Source: Metellina segmentata (taxonomy: Eukaryota; Arthropoda; Arachnida; Araneae; Tetragnathidae). Taken from it: a stretch of DNA of 64,000 nt. Within the stretch, counting starts at the first letter, position 1. The number at the start of each line of letters is the position of its first letter. The translations under genes and the position numbers were made by a program. The stretch spans positions 62,874,998-62,938,997 of the forward strand of contig OX375876.1 in NCBI GenBank assembly GCA_947359465.1, written 5' to 3'. The notes under the pieces are model-generated. The model saw only the letters and a program-made list of their open reading frames with translations. It searched no databases and had not been told where the DNA came from. This document shows positions 1 to 12,067 of the stretch, piece by piece.

Positions 1-1689
1 AATTAAAGTTATTTGTGGTATAAAATGAACATAACCAAAATGCAATTAATTAATTCGAATTCAATTTCAAATCTATCAGATAATTTAAATATGTGTTTCT
101 GTGTTTGATCTTTAATATCGGATGGCGAATAAAAAAGCTCAGTTAAAATTACATTTGATAAAATCATAACTACATTAATTTCGTGTATTTAAATTAAATT
201 TCCTGTTACGCATGTACTTAACGAATGCACTTAGTATATGTAAGGATTTAAAACGGTAACGATATAAAACGATTAATTTGTGTGAAATAATGTTTAACTA
301 GGTATATTGGTCTGAAAATTTATTAACTGAATCTGCATCTCAGATATAAAAATTTAGAAACTTCAGCTCGTCCTCCAATCATTTATATAAAGCACTTAAA
401 ATAAATCTGTAAAATATTACTAGCTACTTTTTAGTCTTTAGTATATTTACAGGCATTGATATCAAATGGAATAGAAAAAGCGATTTTAAAAGGCACGTTA
501 GCTCACAAGTTAATATAATTCTGTATTGTGTGGTTTAGTGTATAATTATTGTTTCCCCCCAAATATTTATTTGAAATTTTTATTTGTTAGGTATGAATCT
601 AGATAGTATAAATTTTGCTTCAGTACTGCAATTTTGGCATTTGATGTTTTATGAGTAAACTTCAGGGTATTTTTCTTAATTCTAAATATCGATTCTAGTT
701 TAATAACTTATTTACCCTAAAAATGACATATGAATATAATAATGGCGTACAAATCATGTTAAAATGTATAATGTAACATCAACTAACTCAAGAAAAATTA
801 CTATAATCTTATTCAAAAGAACTGAAAAGCGGTTCTTTTAAAAGTGACAGGGACTTATAATTAAATTAGTATATTTATTTAAGCAGTTTAAATAAATATT
901 ATTCTACAAAACAAGGTTTATTTCAAAGCTAGGGGAACAATAGAAAGTACATAAAAAAATAAAACACAAAGCCAGCCAACTATCATTTATAAACTATTTT
1001 TATTCAGTTTTGTTGAGTAACAATAATATAACTCCTGACTTTCATAAAATGATTTTTATAGTCAAAAACACATTTTCTTATTTTTTTAGTTATTTCCATG
1101 CAGCTAAAATCATTTGATGCGTAGAAAAAACCATTTTCTGAGATAAATTTATTTATTTTGCTGGTAACTGTTTAACAGTTTGGCAGTGTACCAAAATGTG
1201 TAGAAATAACAAACATCACAGCAAATTATACTAATTTGTGCATACATTACTTGCCTGTTAGTTATATGATATTTTAAATTACTTTTCCTAGTATAGGTTT
1301 TTAGTATTATCTAAGAAAATTCTAACTAAATAATAGAGCCAGACATTTAATGAAATGTGTTGACCATAGGAGTTGGTTTAAGAAAAATAACTTTCGTTTA
1401 TCAAGTGATATATTATCGCTGTGAGTTGGTTTTTCTTAAAAAAATAAGTATACGTTTTTTGAAACCCAAATTGCCCCTGAAAGTTTGAAATTTAGTCATC
1501 ATATATTCTTACAGCAGTCTTGCATTTATGTTTCCACTCTATGTAGAGATTAAATGCTGTATGATCGCCAAAATATTTTTTGGAACGATCCATTTAAGAC
1601 ATCAATTCAAAACATTCAGGAACAAGTTTAAAATGAAATAAAGTTCTTAATGCCTATACGTGATCTTAAATAACTTATTCAACCTTTAG
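1..1689. other. AT-rich stretch, nothing recognised
   Basis: Strongly AT-rich sequence with many stops in all frames, A and T runs, and no tRNA-like, coding or repeat structure that I can recognise. Confidence 0.6.
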
Positions 1690-2190
1690 AATACAAGCTT
1701 TGTGATTATAACCTTACATTTATAGTCCTAATTTTTATCTAGAAGCTAAATTAAGCATTATCTCTTAAAAAAATTCATCAAAGATCAAATTGACCAAAAA
1801 ATAAACGCAAAACTCTCAGAAATGATCTATTTAAAAGTAATTTTGAAAGAAAATTAAATGTAGATTTGTAAGCCTACATAATCTGAAAGACCGTTAGCAT
1901 CTTTTATGTTAGTTGTTCCTCACCTTTTTCTAGGTGCTAATAATGTTTTCTACCAAATATAAATTGATAAAAGATACAATTGAGAATTAAAAACAACGAG
2001 TATCCTTATAAAAATAACTTTGAAAAATAAATTTGCCAAAAATAAAATATTTGTCATTTTGTGAAATTACGCTCCGTGATTGTAATCTTGCATTCATATT
2101 CCTTTTTTAGAGTATGATATATTATCTCGAAAACAAATTTATCTGAGATCGAAATGACCAAGAGATAAACGTACGATACTGCGTACAAAA
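1690..2190. repeat. Diverged local tandem duplication (about 365-374 bp period)
   Basis: Two diverged copies lie head to tail. The segment from about 1700 (TGTGATTATAACCTTACATT) recurs from about 2074 (CGTGATTGTAATCTTGCATT). Further along, GATCAAATTGACCA at 1783 matches GATCGAAATGACCA at 2147, followed by the same ATAAACG context. A related segment (an ATTATCTC box followed by TCTGAGATCGATGCATC) occurs at 8290-8385, so the unit may be an old dispersed repeat. No coding capacity is seen. Confidence 0.5.
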
Positions 2191-2200
2191 AGCAAGTTAA

Positions 2201-2218
2201 TATATATATATATATATA
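2201..2218. repeat. (TA)9 microsatellite
   Basis: Uninterrupted TA dinucleotide run of nine units. Confidence 0.95.
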
Positions 2219-2229
2219 AACACCCCAAA

Positions 2230-2620
2230 AATAAATCCCCGAGAAATGAAAATCCTACCTTTTCATTTCTCGATCCGAAGCAATCTCCGTGCAAAGTGCA
2301 ATCTCTGCAAAAAATCCATAGCAATCAGATCACACGGCCTGGAAAAACACCGTTTAATAATCTAAGGGCCGAGGAGGATGGAGATCAAAAAAGGATCGTT
2401 ACAGGCAGCAGCCAAGGCAACCTCCGCGCACGTGTGCCGTCTAACGGACGAATGAGGGGAAAACTTCCCGCGATTCGTGCGAGCTCAGTTCTATTCTTGG
2501 TTACGTCACTAATGACGTCACGCTAAGCAAAGACAAGGGGGAAATAGGACTGCGATGTCGCGCAAGGGGCATGATATCGCCTACTTCGTCTTCGAAACGG
2601 GTACGCTATCTTACGGCTCT
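2230..2620. other. GC-raised island with CRE-like and E-box-like motifs
   Basis: Base composition rises sharply against the AT-rich flanks. The island holds a palindromic CRE (TGACGTCA, 2513-2520), a second CRE half-site just upstream (TTACGTCAC, 2501-2509) and a CACGTG E-box inside GCGCACGTGTGCC. On the minus strand there are acceptor-like (TTTTTTGCAG) and donor-like (AAAAG/GTAGGA) strings around 2259-2304. They enclose 15 open codons rich in Cys, too short to call an exon. A regulatory island or ancient non-coding conserved element fits best; this is inference. Confidence 0.3.
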
Positions 2621-4617
2621 AATTTAATTTTCATTTTCTAAGTTATTGAGAGCAATTAAAAACAATTAAAAAAAAAAACGAAGCATGAGACTAATGGAAG
2701 GAGCTTTTTTACGGCATGTCTGTAAAGCGTTGTGTTGGAAATGCATTATAGAATAAAATGTGCACCAGGAAAACTTAAGTCGGTTTTGAAAATAATTAAA
2801 TTTGTTGTGATGTATCGTGCGTCGAGGCTTGCGTGATTGGAAATTAGATTTGTAATGTAATTTCGTAACGTACTAACATGCCATTGTACGGTTAGTTTAC
2901 TATTGAATTTATTTACAGATTTTTATACAATTTTAACCGTTATAATTTTTTGTTTTCTCCTGTAACTAATGTATACAATTATTTATTATTTCTAACCTTT
3001 TTCTTACTTCTTTTTTTAACTTCATTTACGAAAAGAACGTACACGCTCCCCGCATTCTTTATTCCTATTTATTAATTAGTTTATGACATTATTTTTAATT
3101 ACTTTTACGCTATATTCAAATTTGGTTATTTTCCCTGTTATTTTATTTTAAACATCGTTGTGTAGTTTGGGTTTCATGATGAGGAAAGTAGTGTAAAATG
3201 CTTTGATGTTACTACAACGTTCTTTTATTTAAAAATTAGCCTAGTATAATAGACTAGTAATACTTAGCTATATTTTAAGGTAATCATATAACGGTGTAGT
3301 ATAATCTAAATAGCGTAACTGAGTCGTTTAGCTCATTTATACAACCTAGATTACACTGGAATTATGAAAATATTGTTACTAAATGGCGGCATTTGAAGCA
3401 AAAATAAACCGGCAAAACGTTTAATGAGACAATTACGAAAAATCTCGAACTAAAATTTGAATGAAAGTTTATAGTCCTTGAACCGCATAAGCGAACGACA
3501 TTTTGCTACACATAACACTTACTTATATTCAAAGAAACAAGGGAAGCGTTCACCTGGATGTAAAAAGTGCGTCAAGAATGAGGTTACTCCTCGAACAAAA
3601 GAAATCCAGCATAAATGATTTCCTGCCGAGAAACTGCACTTCAACACTCACTTCTTTGGTAGTTAACGCTGAAACGGTGACAAAACACGAAAAAGACTCT
3701 AAAACTCGGCATAGTTATTAAAAAATCGTCTGAAACAAACTTTCATCTTTTAATGACATTTTATTCTCTTTACAAACTGAAGGGAAGACGAAAGGGGGGA
3801 AACGCAAGCGTGAAGCTTCTTCCCCCCACGAAAAATGTCCTGCTGAGGCGATTGTATTGCGATTAGTGCGACATTGAATCGTACGTAAAATGTTCGTTAA
3901 AATCCAATAATGAACAATTTTGGTGAGTGTCGAACGGGACAACTCATTAGCGGGATTGTAGCACGTGTTGCTAATATAAAATCCGATAGTCATCAGAGGA
4001 TGTGGGGAGGGGGGAGTATCAAGTGTTGCTGTTGCCTCCACCCCTTTCCCGTGATGTGTGGAGAACAAACGAATTCTTTCAGCCCCAATATTGAATCAGC
4101 TGCGACGATTTCGGTCATTGAGGCCGGTGTTTTTTGTTTTCAAATTTTAGAGCGAGTGATTTGCGCAGATCGAAAGTCTCATGACGTAAATCGATTAAGG
4201 ATAGTTTATATAATTTGCTTACGAGACAATTTTAACGAATTGGTGTCGTCGAATTAATTTTCTTGCCAAATAAAACAAAGAAATATCAGCTCTCTAGAAA
4301 TCTTCTAATTCGAGTATTTCATAATATCGTCGGTTTAGAGCAAAAACTCATTAACTGACATCTATAAGAAAGGCAATTTTTGCAGTGAAATGAATATTTT
4401 TATGATGATGAGAAATAAATTATCATTCTGTATTCGTTTTGAAATAAAATATACCGCTATCAAAATGTTTACAATTTTACTTTGTACCTAAAAACTAATA
4501 TCGCTTGTAGTATGTGCTGTTAAATTTAACTTTTTGTAGGTTAATGAATTTCTGCCCTAAGACGACGACATGTATATTCGTCCCACAAAGAGGCAATCTT
4601 AAGTAAATATAATTGAT
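2621..4617. other. AT-rich stretch, no gene seen
   Basis: Mostly AT-rich. 3500-4260 is somewhat GC-richer, with overlapping open frames on both strands (up to about 115 codons) that resemble no protein family I know and lack splice or start context. I see no repeat structure. Confidence 0.5.
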
Positions 4618-4869
4618 TTAACTTTCCAAGTGGGGTTTCAACGAGATATCTCGTTCATCAAGATGTAACCAATTTAGCTAATGAGGAGATATCCCGTCAT
4701 CAAGAATGCCTGTTTGGTGCGGAATGATGAAGATATTACCATTTTTTTTTATGTTGACGAAATCAAGATAGTCAGCTTTTTGCTAAAAACGAGGTATGTC
4801 GTCAACAAGGATCTGGTCAGTTTTGGTAATGATGAGATACCTCGTCGGAATAATCACCAGCAGAGTTAA
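4618..4869. mobile_element. TTAA-bounded palindromic MITE-like repeat, copy A
   Basis: The most complete short copy of the family. TTAA occurs at 4618-4621 and 4866-4869 and bounds a 244-bp body. The left end reads CTTTCCAAGTGG after TTAA. The right end, read inward on the minus strand, is CTCTGCTGGTGATT. The core has four or five diverged units of the GACGAGATATCTCGTCATCAAG type, separated by linkers like ATCTGGTCAGTTTTGCTAATG. A TTAA target plus ends starting C-Y-T are hallmarks of the piggyBac superfamily. No transposase is present, so assignment to piggyBac is inference. Confidence 0.6.
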
Positions 4870-4875
4870 GTATGC

Positions 4876-4898
4876 TTAACTCTTCTAGTGGTTGTTTT
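4876..4898. repeat. Solo end of the TTAA-bounded repeat
   Basis: Immediately right of copy A, TTAACTCTTCTAGTGGTTG repeats the terminus seen at the right ends of other copies (consensus near TTAACCCTCCTGGTGGTTG), pointing inward to the right. No palindromic core follows, so this is a truncated second insertion or a duplicated end. Confidence 0.45.
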
Positions 4899-5719
4899 AA
4901 AAAATTAACCTATGGACAGATCCCACCTGCTTCTAAATGAAGGACTACAAGGTAATCCTAAGTTTTTTCAATGTTACAATGTGATAAAACTCTTGGTACT
5001 ACAATAAACTGCTGTTCCTTGATGTTTTCGTTTGCTTACTGTTTCTCTTAGTATTTAGAATTTGTCCTCCTTTTGAATTTGTATATGTGAGCTTCTGAGG
5101 TTCTTTTGCCAACACAGGGAAGAATGGTTGGCAAAGGGAACGATGGATCCTCAATGGACTCTGGCAGAGGTGTCCTTGAAATGTCACCCAGGCCAGGAGG
5201 AGGAAAAGGCAGATTCGACCAGCGGAGACCGTGGAATTTGGACTGATGAGTGGCTCTCTGCTGCTATTTTGAATGGTTCTGTAATACATATCGATAACCA
5301 ATAAATGTCCAATAAACGTATGTAAATACATATATGAAGATTAGCCCTCTCCAGTAGATATCAGGAACCGCACACGAAAAGAAGTGGTGTGACAGGATCC
5401 ATCTGTTCTCTATTTATATTTTGTAACTGTTTTTTGTATTTTGTCTGTTTACATTGTTTTCTTGTTTCTATCTAGTACGTGTCCAGACCATTGGAAATAA
5501 AGAGTAATTTTTTAAGGGGAACGAAACTTATTGGATATTTTGAGATCTTTTGTGAAATTAATTTCCATTCTAGAATAAATGCCAAAAGTTCCATAAAATA
5601 ATAATGAAGTTTTTCTCTTCGAAAGTTTTGAACTATGTAACCAGTTTAGTTCCTCTTTTTACGATTACAGAATCCAAAGGAACTGAACTCACAAAACGGC
5701 AGACTACGGACAAAATTTA
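4899..5719. other. No feature recognised; small GC-raised patch
   Basis: AT-rich except for a GC-richer patch at about 5090-5260. A minus-strand frame of about 110 codons crosses this patch (4999-5331) but has no recognisable domain or splice context. Confidence 0.4.
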
Positions 5720-5875
5720 GCAAATGTCTCCAGATCGTGATCTTGCACCCTTTTAAAAAATTCGCCAATACCTTGATGACGAGATTTCTCGTCATCAAGG
5801 TATTGGCTCGTCATAGCAAATTGTTCAGGTTTTGAGGAATTACGGTACCTCGTCGAAACCACTTGGACAGTTTAA
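5720..5875. mobile_element. TTAA-bounded palindromic repeat, copy B (left end unclear)
   Basis: The right end is clear: TTAA at 5872-5875, and inward on the minus strand CCAAGTGGTTTCGACGAGG, the same end type as the left of copy A. The core includes the perfect palindrome at 5764-5807. The left boundary is not evident. Confidence 0.5.
5764..5807. repeat. Perfect 44-bp palindrome (21-bp arms, 2-nt centre)
   Basis: Arms GCCAATACCTTGATGACGAG(A) and their exact reverse complement flank a central TT. This is the most perfect palindrome in the window and lies inside copy B of the TTAA-bounded repeat. It would extrude as a cruciform or fold into a strong hairpin if transcribed. Confidence 0.95.
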
Positions 5876-5998
5876 GAAAATATTATTAAATATTTTGTAA
5901 ATGACATATCTTTTATTGAACTTCACGATAAAGATATTACGTAAGTTCTAAAGTAAACCTTCGGTGTGCTTGAAGGAATTCTAGATTATTGTCTTATC

Positions 5999-6021
5999 CG
6001 CGCGCGCGCGCGCGCGCGCGC
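5999..6021. repeat. (CG)11 microsatellite
   Basis: Eleven CG units plus a C, uninterrupted, in an AT-rich setting. Alternating CG of this length is Z-DNA-prone and normally decays fast where CpG is methylated. Confidence 0.95.
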
Positions 6022-6039
6022 TTTACAAGTTAAGGTATT

Positions 6040-6770
6040 CAAAAACAGACATGTGCCTCCATTTCAATGCAGAAGTCCGCCTTTCATTCTTCCAAAAGTT
6101 TCGGCTTATAACTCCATCACATGCTAAAACAATTCCATTCTGTTTATTGTATTTCTCGTGGATTCCGAATTCGATTTTCGAGTACCAGACCAACAACACT
6201 AGACTACCAAAATACTGCCCGACTCGTCTTCTTCCAACACTGTTTTCCTTGTACCTCGACTTCAAAGAATTCCGCGCTTTCCTTTAAGTCCGTGCTTTTA
6301 TTTATTCAAATTTTTAGTCGTATGCGTTTTGGTAGGCAGCGAGTTCGGGGGACAGTACACTATGTCAAGCGTTCAGACTGCAGTTTACTTTTTTATTTAT
6401 TTTATTTTCCTTCCATACGGATGTGTTTTTATTCGTAATTCCCCTTCTCCCTGTCTCCTGCGTAGATTGAGAGTTGAAGTTAACGGGTTTTTCTTAGTTT
6501 TATGCTCCACGGCGGTGTATTCATCGTCGAAAATTGCTCGCGTTTTCTCTCCCTCTTTGACGAATTCCTTTTCGATGTGGTTGCTGAGGTTAAGTCGCGA
6601 CTCCGGCGGTTGCAGTTACGCCGCGAAGCGCTATCAATTAGGCGAGAGGAGCAGGTGACGGGGTGGCCGGGAAGCCATTCGTCCCGTTGCCACTTACCGT
6701 GTTTTTATTTATTTTTCGACTTCCGGAGCGATTATTGGCTTTTAAAAATCTGTTGGTGGTGTGTTTAAGC
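6040..6770. other. Pyrimidine-rich, GC-raised island
   Basis: Composition changes to T/C-rich and GC-raised. There are several overlapping open frames on the plus strand (the longest 6329-6658 and 6484-6770). An acceptor-like tract (CTGTCTCCTGCGTAG ending 6465) and a donor-like site (GAGCAG/GTGACG at 6650) bracket 185 bp. Two frames are open through it, and neither resembles a known protein. I treat it as a conserved-element or untranslated-exon candidate, not a gene. Confidence 0.25.
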
Positions 6771-6842
6771 CGTCAGTTTTCGCAATGAATTAAGTAATTT
6801 AGATGCAGGGATTAGCTTGTGAAAGGCTGGCAGTTTAAAGTG

Positions 6843-7235
6843 ATGATGGCCTTTAAATTACCTAAATTGGGGAATGTCGCCTTTCATTTTGACTGAGAGG
6901 AATCGTAATACAGTAGAATCTTTATGATCCGAGGTGAGGTGGCAACTCGGATAATAAGGAGTAAGTAGGTTAATTAAGCAAGTAGGATCTATACATATAA
7001 GAGTATGCCCGCGGATATAACGGAAACTCTACACAAAATGACTTTTAAATCATCAAATTGGAGAATGTATCCTTCCATTTTGCCTGAGACAAACTACTAT
7101 ACAGCAGCACCCTGATTATTTGAGTTAACCTGGACCGAAACCATCTCGGATTAACAGAAACACGGATAATACGGAGTACGTAAGATATATGGATTTACGT
7201 ATATATGTAGTATGCCCTCAGATAAGCCTAGTAAC
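6843..7235. repeat. Diverged tandem duplication (about 191-195 bp period)
   Basis: The segment from about 6843 (GGGGAATGTCGCCTTTCATTTT and what follows) recurs from about 7036 (GGAGAATGTATCCTTCCATTTT). Each copy then carries a TA followed by a pogo-like terminus (6911 and 7102). The duplication therefore includes, or was made by, the transposon ends. Confidence 0.6.
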
Positions 7236-7596
7236 ACAAAATAGGCTATTCGAAACAAAGAAAACATTTACTGTACTGCATGTTTCTTTAATTTATACTG
7301 AAATATTCATTGGAAGCAAGAATAGTTTTAACAATAATCAACACTCGGATTTGTGTCACAGTAAGCATTCATTGTGATAATTTTAATCTGTGCGTGAGTT
7401 ATGTATCATTTAAAACTCCTAAAAATCCTCAACGGCTTTCTTTTTTGCAGTACTTTTACGTCTATACTTGCACAAAGCGCGCAACACTCGTGTCCGAAGC
7501 TTTATATATCTAAAGCTTTAATACTTTTAGTATCAAATTCAGATTGGATAAATGGCTACTCAGTAAATCGGAGCTCGAATAATCAAGGTTCTAATG
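7102..7596. mobile_element. Pogo/Tigger-like non-autonomous DNA element
   Basis: The left terminus CAGCAGCACCCTGATTATTT is preceded by TA (7100-7101). The right terminus, read on the minus strand from about 7596, is CATTAGAACCTTGATTATTC followed by GAGCTCCGAT. The ends share the CC-TGATTATT-GAG core typical of Tigger/pogo (Tc1/mariner superfamily) inverted repeats, with CGGATAATACGGAG-type subterminal repeats at 7155-7170. The right flank is TG rather than TA. A second left terminus (CAGTAGAATCTTTATGATCC after TA) sits at 6911. No transposase is present. The boundaries are my reading. Confidence 0.5.
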
Positions 7597-7599
7597 TGT

Positions 7600-10330
7600 C
7601 ATACGATAAAGCACTCAGATTTGACTTTAGGCATGCAAAACATAATAAATAGTTCTTACATCGTCCTACGTAAATTGTTTTAAATGTTAGCGTCATCGTT
7701 TGCTGTTACCAAATGAAATTAATTCTTTAATTTGATCACATACAAATATAAAATAGAGTGCGACAGTGCTTTGATGATTGTAAGTAGTCTCCGTTTCGTA
7801 AAAATTTGTGACTTAATGTGGCATGTTTTCGACAAATCATAAGGTAAATCATTGTATACTCGTGCAACTAATATGTTATTGCATTTAACAATGTTGCATT
7901 AAAACCATCTTTAAATCATTATTTTACCTTCTATTAAACTTTACCTAATGCTTGAAAATAAAGTATTTATATTATCAGATATTAAAATGCATATCACGGT
8001 ACATCTTGATTGTTTGTTAAGCTTCAAAACAGCTCGACTCTTTTTTTAGCTTCTAACTACTATTTTATAATAATATATACATTAACGTGGCCAGAACTTT
8101 AAAATAGGAGCTACCTATTTGCATACAGAAATATCACAATAGTTAAGCTGAACACAGACAGTCTAGTATAGGCAAGATAAAAACGAGTGCCAAAATATAC
8201 AGTGTATCACGTTTTTACCATATGCAAAAGTCGAATCTAGATGTATTCACAAAGACATTTTTCCTAAATCGAAATACCCGTTTGCATATTATTGAGTACA
8301 ATATTATCTCAGAAAATGCGTGTCCTCAGATATAAAGTCTGAGATCGATGCATCAACCAAACTCATTACCGCAAACGCGTTAAATTGAAACTAATGGTCC
8401 GGATATTATAATTCTTATGGTTTATTTTCTTCTTTCAAATAACATTTGCATACCATTGTTTCTTAATAAGCTTTTTCATCTCTAACAGACACCATGGAAA
8501 GGAGAATTTTAAGTGTACTGAAAAATTCCTTTTTTTCCCTCGGAAATGCCTCCTTCTTTCGAAAGTGGGCAAGAAATATAAAGACACACAAACAAAATCG
8601 ATACAACAAAAAAAATGAAATTTATAACAAAGACTACACTTTGGAAAAACTGCACGTAATTTGAATTTTAAAGTCAAGAGAGAGATCGTGATAAGGAAAT
8701 AATAAATAGAAAGCGTTAAAGGTTTCTCAGAGAGAGAAAAGTCTCAGACTCTAAAATAAAAATGCGAAAATAAGTTTATAAAAAGCAACAGCGAAAGGGA
8801 AAAAAACGGAGAGAAAAAATGAATGGGTTACAAAAGAATTGATCAGGTGCAAATTTTCCTTCAGAGAATTGAAATTTACTTCAGGTTTCGCTCCCCCATC
8901 TAACCTTATATTCTCTTTCCATTCGGTAAACGTGCCGAAATATGAGATGAAAAGTCAAATTCTATAGTTCGCTTTTAATATCGTGTGTGCCAGTTATATT
9001 CTCTTCCATCTCATTATATTCGGTTGTGGATTCCCTCAGTGCTGCGCCCGGGCATTTTTTGGAAGGAAAAAAATGGCGCTACTATTGACTTCATGCGATT
9101 TCCAGAAGGCAAAAGAATGAGACGTTTCTTTCTTACCTCACTTTTTCTAACGGGAGTGCATTCTTGGAATTATTAAACGGGGTTTCCAAAGAAAAATCAG
9201 AATCGTTTCGGAAATCTCGGCACATTCGGAACGTTTAGAAACATCACACGCGGGTTTTGAAAAGCATTTGAGCAATGGTGTCTCCCATCAATTGAAGAAA
9301 TCTTTTGTGAATACATAAAACTCGGCGTTCCAGATTTTTTCACTTTCGTGCTGTTTTTTCATCCGTAAAGAAGACGTCTTTCTCTAGTTAGTACCGAATA
9401 AAAGATGAAATAAAATTCTGAGATATTAAATTTAAAATTCTACAGTTAACTCAAAAGAAGAGGTTCTTTTTTTAATTGTAATTATATTTGTTGTTTGATT
9501 CAATTTTTAATAAATTAAGCAGGTGAAACTTATCGACTCAAGTTCCATTGGAGATTTATCAAACTCATCTGATTTATTACAACATAACTTTAACCTAAAT
9601 TACGAATTAGATTGAGAGTAATAAAATTAGAAACCTCATTGAGTAATTCAATGCAATATTACAGAACTGACTGATTCAATGTTGATAGGATAGAAATGTT
9701 TTGTAATTCTAAAAATTAAACAATGCATTCGTACTCACATCAACACGTCTTTTTACTTTGAAATGCTGAAGGAATTGATACAGTTGAGCTTGGAATCAAC
9801 TGAATTTATAAAAAAAAGCATTATCTAATAAAAACTAGTTGGCATCAATTCCCAATTTGCTGTCAACTAAGCTATTAAATTAGTGGCTGAAGAATCATTT
9901 TATATCTTTTTCAAGAAAGCAAAATTTTACTATGTTTATTAAACGTTTTTAAGTTAAGAAATTTTATTAAAAGTTTATCAGAATCTTGAACCTATCTAAA
10001 TTACATATGCAGTCGCTACGAAACTATTCAACAGAATCTCTAGTCAAGTTGACAACATACGCAATAAAGCTATATCAACTTATCAATGGCGATTTTAGAC
10101 GTAATGTAAACGTATTATATTATCTATCATTGCATTTTAACTCCAACTTACCGATTTTGTACAGATAAAATGTCTCATAAGACAATCTCAGAAACATGGG
10201 TAAACTTTTAGATCAAATTAATCATTTCCAAACGGCACAGTTTGATCATTATCGGACTATGCGCTATAAAACCCCAAAAAACCTTTCCAAGATGCTACAA
10301 AGAATACAATTTATTGTACAATATCCCCTA
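7600..10330. other. AT-rich stretch with one old repeat fragment
   Basis: 8290-8385 resembles the duplicated unit at 1.7-2.2 kb. 8870-9260 is modestly GC-richer, with no coding signal I can support. The remainder is AT-rich without recognisable structure. Confidence 0.5.
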
Positions 10331-10940
10331 ATTAACAATACTCATTGCAAATGTTCGCGAAACTGTTCAAAATTCTATTCACAAGAACCTAAGTTTCCTA
10401 TCACATCGAACGGCGCTGAAGATAGTTATGTGCATGATTATTAAGCCACCCGTTTAGAAGTATCAATTATTAGCAGGACCTGATTTAGGAAGAATTCCAC
10501 CAACAGGTTGAGCCTCTTTTGAAGAAAAACTGATACATTTCTCGGAATAAAAATTGTGTGCAACTACACCTTAAACCTTAAATCGTTCATATCTATTAAA
10601 CACTAAGTCATCTAGCTTCATTGTCCCTTTATTAAATTTCAGATCAAACTTATCCAATGTAGATTACAAACTACAAGCAAACTATCTTTTAAAGCGAAAC
10701 ATGGCAAGAATTATGAAATTTCCAAACCAAATTAATCCGATGCAGGGCACCAGAAAGGATACCACTCCAAACGAACAATTCTTATCGCGGACGAACGGAC
10801 TGCTCGGAATTCTGAGCACAAGACCAAGACTTTCTTATCACCTCGGACAACGCTGAAGATAATTATGTCCACCATTAGCAGGCAGCGTCTGGATGTCTCA
10901 ATCATTTGCAGGACCTGCCCCAGGAAGAATCTCTGCATAC
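10331..10940. repeat. Diverged tandem duplication (about 435 bp period)
   Basis: CGCTGAAGATAGTTATG at 10414 matches CGCTGAAGATAATTATG at 10851. GCAGGACCTG at 10473 matches GCAGGACCTG at 10908, with the following TTAGGAAGAAT/CCAGGAAGAAT. The order and spacing of several shared blocks are preserved over roughly 170 bp on each side, so this is an old direct duplication. Minus-strand frames over the second copy are open for 97 codons but the first copy is full of stops, which argues against coding. Confidence 0.55.
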
Positions 10941-11849
10941 CAACTGGTTTCGCATTAATTCCGAGCAACCACATTGATCTACCCTTTTCGAAAATCGATC
11001 CTCTTCCAGGAACCCTTCTGCTCAATCACTTTCTCTCTGCACCTGCTGTAGTGGGGCAACCTTGTGATTTGCATGCCCTAATGTGCCTTCCCTGTCTCTT
11101 TATTATGGGGGGGGTGATTCGGTCAATGTTGTGTCATTAGAGATCGTTTGGTTATAGGTAGGCTTAATGACGCAGAGTAGGGCACATTCCGATCTCTTGT
11201 GTCCTTTCAGGTTCCTCGTTTTCAGTGCTTTTTTTCTCCCTCTGCTGTTGGTCGGTAGTAATCAGAGAACGCAGAAGATAAAAAAGTGAATGTTGAGTAA
11301 TACGTCGATGGGGAAGTCAATAATCCCATTTAGAAAACTAAGAAGGTCACCGCCTTTGTAATGTGTTCGGTTTATATTACTTAGACTAATGTGAATATAT
11401 CTAAAAAATTCGAGAAGTATTGTACAAATTATGTAAGTACAGAATAAAGAGTGTTGTTGAGCTACAGAGCTCTTAAAAGTCATTAACAAGATTTAGATTA
11501 GATGGCTGAATATTGCTTTGTGGTGTTAATATGAATTCTGAGAATTAGTGTTTTGAAAAATTCTAAAGTGATTCTTAAAAGACAAATAACAAGCCATTTT
11601 GAAATATTTTGTGTGTGTGTGTGTGTGTGTGTCTTCATTTAAATACTTATCTCATACTTATTCCAAGGCATTCAAATCTGTTAACTAATATAATTATACT
11701 ATATCTCCAACAGTTTACTGCAAATAAAATTGGACATAGTTTTCTACACTTCACATATTCCTATACTTCAGCTTGTTCCTGTACTTAATACATGATTCAC
11801 TATATTATGTTTCATTACTTATAATAAGTCTAATTAATATATTTTGTAT
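10941..11849. other. Modest GC patch then AT-rich stretch
   Basis: 10985-11260 is GC-richer, with a G8 run at 11107. After 11260 the sequence is AT-rich; apart from the GT microsatellite nothing is recognised. Confidence 0.4.
11611..11632. repeat. (GT)11 microsatellite
   Basis: Eleven uninterrupted GT units. Confidence 0.95.
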
Positions 11850-12067
11850 TTAACCCTCCAAATGATTCATAGAGATATCTCGTACATCTAGTTTTGACTA
11901 ATTTGGCAAATGAAGAGATATTTCGTCAATATTGACAATTGTTTCGTGATGACAAGATCCACATCGTGTCAGTTTTTTTCTAATGGCGAGATATTTCGTT
12001 CATCAAGATCCGAATTAGTTTTGCTAATGACAAGGTAGATCGTCTAGACAACCATGATAAGGTTTAA
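11850..12067. mobile_element. TTAA-bounded palindromic repeat, copy C
   Basis: Complete copy with TTAA at 11850-11853 and 12064-12067. The body (210 bp) starts CCCTCCAAATGATTC and ends, read inward on the minus strand, ACCTTATCATGGTTGTCTAG. The core shows five diverged palindromic units (GAGATATCTCG, AAGAGATATTTCGTC, GGCGAGATATTTCG and others). Confidence 0.6.

Noticed and set aside
2259..2304. Minus-strand 46-nt segment reading DCTLHGDCFGSRNEK between splice-like borders, reminiscent of EGF-type cysteine spacing
   Set aside because: Only 15 codons, a GTAGGA donor of poor quality and no second cysteine-rich segment nearby; too little to support.
6466..6650. 185-nt plus-strand interval with acceptor and donor-like borders
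   Set aside because: Two frames are open and neither peptide looks like a known family; the T/C-rich composition makes acceptor-like strings common here.
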